Source of the DNA: JAFGFG01 sp964442905
Lineage (GTDB): Archaea; Aenigmatarchaeota; Aenigmatarchaeia; QMZP01; JAFGSV01
Direction: 5' to 3'
Length of the DNA: 6,560 bases
Assembly: GCA_964442905.1 (NCBI GenBank)
Contig: CAYUBD010000047.1
Span: 1 to 6,560, forward strand
Every line of letters starts with the position of its first letter. Position 1 is the first letter of the stretch. Positions 1 through 5,299 of the stretch are shown piece by piece. A program made the position numbers and the translations under genes. A model generated the notes under the pieces. That model saw only the letters and a list, made by a program, of their open reading frames with translations. It ran no database searches and was not told the DNA's origin.

Positions 1-367
1 TTTCGAACTTATATTTGTAGTATGTGACAGCCTTTACCACAGTCCCACCCTTCTCGGGCTTCATGTCTTCACCATGAATCTTTGCCTTCAGATGTTTACC
101 ATCTATTTCAGTTACCTTGAACTTCGAGAAGAACATGGATTCGGTATCCACCAGCCCAATAAGCTCCTGGAGCCAGTTTATCATAAGCTCTTCAATATTT
201 TCCGAGTGTATGGAAATTTCTACTTCATTCCCATGGGATATCTTCTCCATCTGGCATATGACACTGAACATAGCCTCGGCTGCGTTTTCAAAAACACCTT
301 TCAAGTCCTTGCCGTAGGCCTCGAACATCACATCCGAAGTGAGATCATCTATGAATTTGTACTTCAT
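1..367 (-). CDS. Archease, RtcB tRNA-ligase cofactor (3' end cut by the window)
   Basis: Archease helps the RNA ligase RtcB to become guanylylated and turn over, which supports joining of tRNA exons after intron removal in the cytoplasm. About 122 residues are visible against a family length near 140, so the C-terminal strand lies outside the window. Seen directly: an N-terminal TSDV segment (Asp12) followed by an AYGKDL stretch and FENAAEAMF (about 25-33), a central helix with NWLQELI (about 63-69) matching the family's WLxELL, and KAVTY near 113-117. Two family positions differ from my memory of the consensus: the His of HTAD is Leu9, and the His after KAVTY is Tyr. The start at 367 follows AGGTG with a 5-base spacer. 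It is divergent from the KaiC-like gene. The family call is confident; whether activity is normal is open. Confidence 0.85.
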   Translation of the reverse strand, partial: MKYKFIDDLTSDVMFEAYGKDLKGVFENAAEAMFSVICQMEKISHGNEVEISIHSENIEELMINWLQELIGLVDTESMFFSKFKVTEIDGKHLKAKIHGEDMKPEKGGTVVKAVTYYKYKFE

Positions 368-372
368 ATTCA

Positions 373-377
373 CACCT
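373..377 (-). promoter_or_regulatory. Shine-Dalgarno site of the archease gene
   Basis: AGGTG on the minus strand lies 5 bases before the ATG at 367. It supports that start and implies a transcript with a short leader. Confidence 0.6.
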
Positions 378-403
378 TCACGCAATCATGAATTACCTAT
401 CCA

Positions 404-413
404 TTTATTTAAA
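404..413. promoter_or_regulatory. TATA-like element between archease and the KaiC-like gene
   Basis: TTTATTTAAA lies between the divergent genes and reads as a plausible TATA box on both strands (TTTAAATAAA on minus). Counting about 26 bases from its centre puts the rightward start site near 434, just before the ATG at 441. The leftward start site would be near 383, leaving room for the archease Shine-Dalgarno site. That a single box serves both directions is inference; an A/T-rich stretch at 421-431 is an alternative but is too close to the 441 start. Confidence 0.4.
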
Positions 414-440
414 CGAAAACATAATTAATTATTGGTTCGC

Positions 441-1157
441 ATGGATGCTCAGAGAATAAAAACCGGCATACCGGGTCTTGATGATATAATGAACGGCGGC
501 ATACCGCAGGGACACACTGTGTTAGTTTCAGGAACCGCCGGAACAGGGAAAACCATACTTTCATCACAGTATCTTTACATGGGAGCAACAACCTACAAGG
601 AGCCGGCCGTTTACCTTTCCTTCGAGGAGAGTCCGGAATCAATAAAGAAAAATGCACTCAACTTCGGGATGGATTTCGGGCCTCTTGAAAAAAGCGGCAT
701 TTTTTCATTCGTCAAATATGACCCGTACCATGTCGATGACATAGGAACGCATCTCGAAGGCAAGATAAGGGAGACCGGAGCAAAGAGGGTTGTAATAGAT
801 TCTGTCTCAGCACTGAACTTCTACCTCAGGGAGGATACGAACTTCAGAAGGATGCTCTTCAGCATATCGAGCATACTTCAAAAACTCAAGTGCACAACCC
901 TTGTTATTTCAGAGATATTGCCAGAGTCACCAGGCCTGTCAAGAAACGGCGTGGCTGAGTTTGTCACGGATGCGGCAATCGTACTGTACTACAAAAGGGT
1001 AGATTCTGCATTCTCCAGGGCGATACAGGTATGGAAGATGAGAGGAAGCAGCCACTCGGAAAGGCTGCACCCCTACAAGATAACCGATAAGGGCATCGTC
1101 GTCTTCCCGAAAGAGGAAGCCTTCATTGACGTGAAGCATGGATCAACCAGATTTTAA
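441..1157 (+). CDS. Single-domain KaiC-like RecA-superfamily ATPase
   Basis: This is a 238-residue RecA-fold ATPase of the KaiC/RAD55-like group, common in archaea; roles in signalling or motility are known for some members, but the target here cannot be told from sequence. Seen directly: the N-terminal TGIPGLDDIMNGGIPQG lead-in (8-24), Walker A GTAGTGKT (31-38), the paired acidic residues of SFEESPE (Glu62-Glu63, the catalytic position in KaiC), Walker B ending at Asp120 (RVVID), and the C-terminal MRGSSHS...PYKI block (200-214) typical of the family. There is only one ATPase domain, unlike two-domain cyanobacterial KaiC. I prefer ATG 441 over an in-frame TTG at 432 because the family sequence begins just after it and the upstream TATA-like box predicts transcription starting near 434. 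The last 20 bases overlap a small cysteine-rich ORF. Confidence 0.9.
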   Translation: MDAQRIKTGIPGLDDIMNGGIPQGHTVLVSGTAGTGKTILSSQYLYMGATTYKEPAVYLSFEESPESIKKNALNFGMDFGPLEKSGIFSFVKYDPYHVDDIGTHLEGKIRETGAKRVVIDSVSALNFYLREDTNFRRMLFSISSILQKLKCTTLVISEILPESPGLSRNGVAEFVTDAAIVLYYKRVDSAFSRAIQVWKMRGSSHSERLHPYKITDKGIVVFPKEEAFIDVKHGSTRF

Positions 1158-1272
1158 GTGTGGGCGATGTTGCAGATACGCTCACGTGAATGCAATAAAA
1201 TGCACAATGATATACGCAAAATTGAAAAGGAAAGCCATGGGTTCATCAGGGTTAAATCAACAAGCAACTTAG
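1138..1272 (+). CDS. Small 44-residue protein with a Cys-X2-Cys-Cys-X9-Cys cluster
   Basis: The ORF begins inside the last codons of the KaiC-like gene (20-base overlap, different frame) and runs 44 codons to TAG at 1270-1272. The start of the protein carries four cysteines (positions 8, 11, 12 and 22) in CGRCCRYAHVNAIKC, followed by a basic stretch, KLKRKAM (28-34). Such clustering suggests a metal site, zinc or Fe-S, but I recognise no family for certain; the CxxCC part resembles the start of YkgJ-type cysteine-cluster proteins without the rest. A weak GTGA lies 3 bases before the ATG, so translational coupling to the ATPase gene is likely if it is expressed. It fills nearly the whole gap up to the opposing PRC-barrel gene. 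Real-gene status is moderately likely; it could be a chance frame. Confidence 0.5.
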   Translation: MDQPDFKCGRCCRYAHVNAIKCTMIYAKLKRKAMGSSGLNQQAT

Positions 1273-1529
1273 ATTATGTCGCTCTCGCTAACTATTATGA
1301 AATCCCCAACGGACTTTACAGCTGAGAACGGCACAAGAATCCTGTTCTTCTCATCCTGTCTCAGGTTGAGGTCGGTGATGTGCTGTGTCGGCTCAACAAG
1401 TACGAGGTTTATCAACTCACCAGATTCTATGATGTAGTCGAGGTCGCCTACGACTCCGAACTTTTTTCCTGATTCTTCAGAAATCAAAATCTTCCCTACC
1501 AATTCTTTGCTTTTAACTCGCTCTTCCAT
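1269..1529 (-). CDS. PRC-barrel domain protein
   Basis: This 86-residue protein consists almost wholly of one PRC-barrel, a small beta-barrel used for protein and RNA contacts. Seen directly: a KSKELVGKILIS opening (7-18), the GKKFGVVGDLDYII turn (21-34), ESGELINLVLV (35-45), then a loop and the closing ILVPFSAVKSVGDFIIV strands (64-80), in the usual archaeal order. Stand-alone archaeal PRC-barrel proteins include the CdpB proteins of haloarchaea, which bind the FtsZ anchor SepF; that role here is only a possibility, as no ftsZ or sepF is in view. The start is ATG 1529 rather than the TTG just before it, because AGGTG sits 5 bases upstream of the ATG. The gene lies 59 bases after the AAA+ ATPase gene on the same strand but seems to have its own promoter. 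Its stop codon overlaps that of the opposing small ORF. Confidence 0.85.
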   Translation of the reverse strand: MEERVKSKELVGKILISEESGKKFGVVGDLDYIIESGELINLVLVEPTQHITDLNLRQDEKNRILVPFSAVKSVGDFIIVSESDII

Positions 1530-1534
1530 CAAAA

Positions 1535-1539
1535 CACCT
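1535..1539 (-). promoter_or_regulatory. Shine-Dalgarno site that fixes the PRC-barrel start
   Basis: AGGTG on the minus strand is spaced 5 bases from ATG 1529. For the in-frame TTG at 1532 the spacer would be only 2 bases, so the ATG is the better start. Confidence 0.65.
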
Positions 1540-1544
1540 CAAAC

Positions 1545-1562
1545 TTATGATTGATTATGATT
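1545..1562. repeat. Tandem direct repeat in the PRC-barrel leader
   Basis: TTATGATT occurs twice, at 1545-1552 and 1555-1562, with a period of 10 bases, about one helical turn. It lies between the TATA-like box and the Shine-Dalgarno site of the PRC-barrel gene, over the predicted start site, so it could be an operator. It may also be a chance result of high A/T content. Confidence 0.35.
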
Positions 1563-1577
1563 AATATAGATATAAAC

Positions 1578-1585
1578 TATTTAAA
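1578..1585 (-). promoter_or_regulatory. TATA-like box for the PRC-barrel gene
   Basis: TTTAAATA on the minus strand lies just past the end of the AAA+ ATPase gene. Counting about 26 bases puts a start site near 1555, giving a leader of about 25 bases that includes the Shine-Dalgarno site. This suggests the PRC-barrel gene can be transcribed apart from the ATPase gene, although read-through is also possible. Confidence 0.45.
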
Positions 1586-1588
1586 AAT

Positions 1589-2671
1589 TTATGCATTCAC
1601 AAACATAGTTTGCAGTTTCGGATCGATCTTGTATTTGTAGGCTTTCCCCTTCCTTTCCCTTATCACCATCTTGTCTGCTAACAGCCTTCTGAGTATGTTG
1701 TTGACAGACCTCACGGCATTACCCTTATCTGTGTAGTCATCCGGTCCCATCTCTTTCACTATCTGCGATGGGGTCATCTCACCGCCAGTTGAAAGAATCT
1801 CCAGTATATTCTTCTGCCTGTAAGGCAAATCTTCGATGTTCTCCATGGACGTTCTCTTTTCAGATGCTCTGGCGTCTTTCAGAAAGTCTGTATCGATTGT
1901 ACTGATGTTATTCTCGACAGCATTACGTATAAGGTCGTTGCATACCCGGAGCACTTCCCTCGGAAAACCATTCGTTTTATCATAAATGAAATGCACGCTG
2001 TTGGAAGTAAACGGCTTCACATCTTCACCACCCATCCATTCCACTCTCTTTTTTATCAATTCCCTTGTCTCGGTGGATGTGAGGTTTGTAAGTTCTATCC
2101 TGTTCTCAATCCGTCTCCTCAAAGTTTCAAGCTCTTCCATAAGCTTTTTTTCAAACACCGGAAGTCCTCCAAGCACAAGTGAAAGATTATCCACTTGATC
2201 AGTCAGTGTCCTGAGCCATTCCAATGATTCACGTGTTGATTCATGGCATTCATCCACAAGCAGGAGAAGCCTTTTGTTTTTAGACCGCTTGTTAATCCAT
2301 TCACCAACTTCATATATCGTGATGTCCTTTATCTTTGAGCGCATGAAAATCCTTCTGAAGAAGCCCGGCTTGACGATCTCCGTGAATATATTCTTCCAGC
2401 CATCGGGATCGTTCGGTGGTTTCGGAACATAGAACACCCTTCCATAACCCTGTATTTTGTTTATGATGTTCTTCATCATCGTTGTCTTTCCTGAGCCGGT
2501 CGGTCCAAGTATAAGCGTGAACTTGCAGCCATTAGAAACATTATCAATCAGAGATTGCATTTCTTTTTCATAACCTACGAAAAGGTCAGGTAGTATCCTG
2601 AATACGAACGGGTTGCCCTGCAAACTGAACAACTTCATGTATCTTTCACGCGACTGCGATTCTTCATACAT
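1589..2671 (-). CDS. AAA+ ATPase with C-terminal winged helix (ExeA/Orc1-Cdc6-like)
   Basis: A 360-residue P-loop ATPase. Seen directly: an ExeA/TniB-style opening in which FSLQGNPF (15-22) leads to LFVGYEKEM (30-38), Walker A GPTGSGKT (56-63), Walker B ending in Asp140-Glu141, a sensor-1-like SLVLGGLP (164-171), an arginine-rich RRRIENR (185-191) that may hold the arginine finger, and a sensor-2-like FPREV (236-240). After residue 280 a winged helix-turn-helix of about 70 residues contains QKNILEILSTGG and SVNNILRRLLADKMVIRERKGKAYKYKID, the last a typical wing. The layout resembles Orc1/Cdc6 and ExeA-type DNA-acting ATPases, so I infer ATP-dependent DNA binding; no replication origin is visible nearby. 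The start at 2671 has a weak GTGA upstream; Met12 is a possible later start. It is divergent from a membrane OB-fold gene. The exact role is unknown. Confidence 0.8.
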   Translation of the reverse strand: MYEESQSRERYMKLFSLQGNPFVFRILPDLFVGYEKEMQSLIDNVSNGCKFTLILGPTGSGKTTMMKNIINKIQGYGRVFYVPKPPNDPDGWKNIFTEIVKPGFFRRIFMRSKIKDITIYEVGEWINKRSKNKRLLLLVDECHESTRESLEWLRTLTDQVDNLSLVLGGLPVFEKKLMEELETLRRRIENRIELTNLTSTETRELIKKRVEWMGGEDVKPFTSNSVHFIYDKTNGFPREVLRVCNDLIRNAVENNISTIDTDFLKDARASEKRTSMENIEDLPYRQKNILEILSTGGEMTPSQIVKEMGPDDYTDKGNAVRSVNNILRRLLADKMVIRERKGKAYKYKIDPKLQTMFVNA

Positions 2672-2694
2672 AGTTTCACATTTGTATCTGTAGG

Positions 2695-2702
2695 TTTTAT
2701 AA
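2695..2702. promoter_or_regulatory. Shared TATA-like box for divergent leaderless transcripts
   Basis: TTTTATAA (TTATAAAA on minus) lies midway between ATG 2671 on minus and ATG 2727 on plus, each about 28 bases from its centre. With an archaeal start site about 26 bases away, transcripts in both directions would begin within about 2 bases of the start codon. The purine-rich AAAAGAC preceding it on the minus strand would suit a BRE better than the plus-strand flank, so leftward transcription may be stronger. Confidence 0.5.
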
Positions 2703-2726
2703 GTCTTTTCACGACTATCATATCCA

Positions 2727-3113
2727 ATGGATGATAATCAATTAAAAAAGGTTTCTGTTGCGGGATCAATCATATGTCTTATAGCACTGTATGTGTTCGT
2801 TCTATTCATCGTACCTGAGAACATAAACATATGCGACATAACACTTGAACACATCGGGAAGATCATAAACGTCACCGGAACAGTCAAAGACTTCAGGATG
2901 AATGAAGGTAATGCATTCTTCACGCTGACAGAAGACCAATGTGAAATAGATGTAGTTCTCTGGGAGAACATTGTTGACGGCATGGAATTACGGGGTACGA
3001 ATATTTCTTCACTTGAAGATAATGTCACATTGAATCTTGCTGGTGAAGTAGATGTTCACAGAGGTTACCTGCAGATAGTCCCTACAAGACCAAACATAAA
3101 AATGATATCATGA
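2727..3113 (+). CDS. Membrane-anchored protein with a probable external OB-fold
   Basis: A 128-residue protein. A short N-terminus with Lys7-Lys8 precedes one hydrophobic helix (about 9-29); by the positive-inside rule the rest lies outside the cell. Residues about 42-118 look like an OB-fold of the tRNA-anti/XseA style: IGKIINVTGTVKDFRM, then AFFTLTE, IDVVLW, and NLAGEVDVHRGYLQIVP, where the repeated GxV...xxG strand pattern is typical of nucleic-acid-binding barrels. Three N-glycosylation sequons (Asn48, Asn92, Asn99) fit an outer location. Cys36 and Cys72 could pair. No catalytic motif is visible. There is no Shine-Dalgarno site, and a TATA-like box at the right distance suggests a leaderless mRNA. 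Binding of external DNA or RNA is inference; the fold could equally bind protein or sugar. Confidence 0.75.
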   Translation: MDDNQLKKVSVAGSIICLIALYVFVLFIVPENINICDITLEHIGKIINVTGTVKDFRMNEGNAFFTLTEDQCEIDVVLWENIVDGMELRGTNISSLEDNVTLNLAGEVDVHRGYLQIVPTRPNIKMIS

Positions 3114-3155
3114 GAGCATATTTCACGTCAGTTTCACATCAATTACACGCATGTT

Positions 3156-4187
3156 CTAGAAGTATTTACCTGCGCTTTCTACAAGCTTCACGCACAGCTT
3201 TGCGCAGTTCTCTATAACCTTCATGTCAGCGACTTCTATTGGAGTGTGTATGTATCTTGTAGGAACAGTCAGTGCACCCGAAGGTATGCCTTCACGTATG
3301 GTAGCGCCCATCGAACCGTCAGTAGCGCCGCCGGACATGACATCAAACTGGAGCTTAATCTTATTATTGCTTGCCGTCTCCTTGACCCATTTCTTGACCC
3401 TCGGGTGTATCACGCTCATGGCATCCTTTATGTCCAGCGCAGGGCCATCCGAAAGCGTTATCGGAACTTCAGCACTGGTTATCCCGGGAACATCACCGGC
3501 TATACCGGTATCCAGTGCAAGCAACACATCCGGATTTATACCGAACGTTGAACCTCTGACGCCAATCAGTCCGATTTCCTCTTTGACTGTGCCAACGAAA
3601 TATGCCGTTCCCTTGAACTGTTTGAGCCTCTTTGCAGTCTCAAGAAGGACCAGGCAACCGATCCGGTTGTCAAAGCCGTGACCAGTAACCTTGGAACCCA
3701 GGAGCTTCTCCGCAGACCCGTGATTTGTTATGAAGTCACCAATACTTATTCCGGCTTTCTTCACGTCACTTTCACTTGAAGCGCCTATATCTATGAACAT
3801 TTCCTTCAGTTTCACCGGCTTCTTGCTTTCATCCCTGTCCTGTATGTGCGGGGGCTTGGATCCTATCACACCCAGCACGGAACCCTTCGAACCATGTATA
3901 ATCACCTTCCGCGTTGGAAGTATCCTTTCATCCCAGCCGCCAATCTTGTCGAATATGATGAAGCCTTCCTTGTCGATGTACTTCACTATAAGGCCTATCT
4001 CATCCATATGCGCGGCAAACATTGCTACAGGGGAACCCTTACCCTTCCTTGCGATGACGTTTCCTACCTTGTCGACTTTCACTTCATCTGCATATTTCTT
4101 GAGTTCTTTCTCCATGAGAATCTGGATGTTCTCTTCGTATCCGCTTATGGCATCAGCATCTACAAGTTTTTTCAGACTGTCAAACAT
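3156..4187 (-). CDS. M42 family metallo-aminopeptidase
   Basis: A 343-residue member of the M42 (TET aminopeptidase / FrvX-like) family, often misnamed endoglucanase. Family members form dodecameric tetrahedral shells that trim short peptides from the N-terminus in the cytoplasm. The two-metal site appears complete: His60 with Asp62 (AAHMDEIG), Asp173 (GHGFDNRIG), catalytic Glu203 and ligand Glu204 (VKEEIG), Asp226 (ALDT) and His314 (RYIHTP). Length is normal. After the glutamates, the more usual GLRGA reads GLIGV; this is a minor substitution. The start at 4187 has an excellent AGGTGAT 3 bases upstream. It is the last gene of a leftward operon, 25 bases after the Xaa-Pro dipeptidase, so the two may act in turn on peptides released by the proteasome. 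Substrate preference cannot be read from sequence. Confidence 0.93.
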   Translation of the reverse strand: MFDSLKKLVDADAISGYEENIQILMEKELKKYADEVKVDKVGNVIARKGKGSPVAMFAAHMDEIGLIVKYIDKEGFIIFDKIGGWDERILPTRKVIIHGSKGSVLGVIGSKPPHIQDRDESKKPVKLKEMFIDIGASSESDVKKAGISIGDFITNHGSAEKLLGSKVTGHGFDNRIGCLVLLETAKRLKQFKGTAYFVGTVKEEIGLIGVRGSTFGINPDVLLALDTGIAGDVPGITSAEVPITLSDGPALDIKDAMSVIHPRVKKWVKETASNNKIKLQFDVMSGGATDGSMGATIREGIPSGALTVPTRYIHTPIEVADMKVIENCAKLCVKLVESAGKYF

Positions 4188-4190
4188 AAC

Positions 4191-4197
4191 ATCACCT
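4191..4197 (-). promoter_or_regulatory. Shine-Dalgarno site of the M42 peptidase gene
   Basis: AGGTGAT on the minus strand lies 3 bases before ATG 4187, in the short gap after the Xaa-Pro dipeptidase gene. It lets the third operon gene start translation on its own. Confidence 0.7.
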
Positions 4198-4212
4198 ATT
4201 AATGAATTTGAT

Positions 4213-5292
4213 TTACACCCTTATTAACTTTGATTTGGTAAGCTCTTCGCAGCCATTCTTCTTGACAAGAATTGTATTCTCCAGCCTGCAGCCACCTGTA
4301 TTTTTTTCATAAACACCAGGCTCTATCGCGATTATCATACCTTCTTTCAGCTCTACTTCTGTCCCGCTAACCGACGGGTATTCATGCACTTCCAGTCCGA
4401 GAGAATGACCAAGAGAATGTTTCACATCGAATCCGTATTTTTTCAGTCTGTTTTCAAATATGTCATGGATGGTATTGGTTTTTACTCCGGGTCTTATCAT
4501 TTTTATTATATCATCCCACAATGACAGAACAACATCCGTCATCTGCTGCTGCCTTTCATTTAACTTTCCTACTGTGAACGGCAGTGTTACATCCGTAGAA
4601 TAATTTTTATGAACAGCTCCGAAGTCCACCAGACCAAGCCCCTGTTTTATTGGCATATCTGAAGCAGGTGGATTGGGATGAATAAAACGTGATCTTGAAC
4701 CGCTTGTCACTATGGTCTCGAATGGCGGATATTCAGATCCTCTTATCTTCAGTATTCTCTCAAGCTCGGCTGCCACTTCGTTCTCTTTCACACCTTCACG
4801 AATGAATCCCTCAAGGAACTTCAGGCCACTGTTGCAGATGTCAGCACATTTACGGATGTTATCTATTTCGTCCGGTTCCTTGACCATCCTGCACCTTTCC
4901 ATCATAACGCTTACATCGATCATCCCTGAAGGCTTCAGTCCAATTCTCTCAGACATCTCCACAGTGAACTTGTTTTTCACCACGCCCATTTTTTTATATT
5001 TTTTACAGTGGTTCCTGATAGACTGATAGAGACTGAGGCTGTTCTTGCACCTGAATATTTCATCGACGTGTGCCTGCATCTGAGCCCTCTCGTAATCCAG
5101 TTCTGTTGTGATGAGTCTCACATCTTCATGGCTGACAATCAGTGCCCCGTTCAGCATACCGCTGAACCCGCTCAGGTATGATATATTGGTATCGAGTACC
5201 GGCTCGTTATTTACAAAAAGTGCAGCTTCCAATCCCTTCTCTCTAAGGCTTTCCCTCAGTTCCACTATCTTTTTACTGCCTAAGATTTTCAT
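4213..5292 (-). CDS. pepQ: Xaa-Pro dipeptidase/aminopeptidase, M24B family
   Basis: A 359-residue pita-bread metallopeptidase, cleaving X-Pro bonds in dipeptides (prolidase) or at peptide N-termini in the cytoplasm. The N-terminal creatinase-like domain covers about 1-130, and the catalytic domain about 140-359. All five metal ligands are visible: Asp223 (VDFGA), Asp234 (STDVT), His296 (GHSLGLEVHE), Glu324 (IEPGVY) and Glu338 (RLEN), with His205 (FIHPNPP) and His303 as active-site histidines. Length matches archaeal prolidases. It is the middle gene of the operon; its ATG lies 7 bases after the dnaG stop and has only a weak GGA upstream, so translational coupling to dnaG is likely. Prolidase versus aminopeptidase P cannot be decided, but the length favours the PepQ type. 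Confidence 0.92.
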   Translation of the reverse strand: MKILGSKKIVELRESLREKGLEAALFVNNEPVLDTNISYLSGFSGMLNGALIVSHEDVRLITTELDYERAQMQAHVDEIFRCKNSLSLYQSIRNHCKKYKKMGVVKNKFTVEMSERIGLKPSGMIDVSVMMERCRMVKEPDEIDNIRKCADICNSGLKFLEGFIREGVKENEVAAELERILKIRGSEYPPFETIVTSGSRSRFIHPNPPASDMPIKQGLGLVDFGAVHKNYSTDVTLPFTVGKLNERQQQMTDVVLSLWDDIIKMIRPGVKTNTIHDIFENRLKKYGFDVKHSLGHSLGLEVHEYPSVSGTEVELKEGMIIAIEPGVYEKNTGGCRLENTILVKKNGCEELTKSKLIRV

Positions 5293-5299
5293 GTTCCAG

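Noticed and set aside
432..440. TTG start for the KaiC-like gene, adding three residues.
   Set aside because: There is no Shine-Dalgarno site for it, and the TATA-like box predicts transcription from about 434, which would exclude it; ATG 441 is better.
3114..3155. Short convergent gap containing two TTTCAC words, considered as a terminator or repeat.
   Set aside because: There is no T-rich run and no convincing hairpin; two 6-base words are not enough.
3223..3681. Long plus-strand open frame of 152 codons within the M42 gene.
   Set aside because: It is the antisense shadow of a gene with complete catalytic residues; it is rich in Ser, Pro and Thr and shows no recognisable domain.
3730..4227. 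Plus-strand open frame of 165 codons opposite the start of the M42 gene.
   Set aside because: It is antisense to conserved M42 coding sequence, with low-complexity composition and no Shine-Dalgarno site or promoter that I could see.
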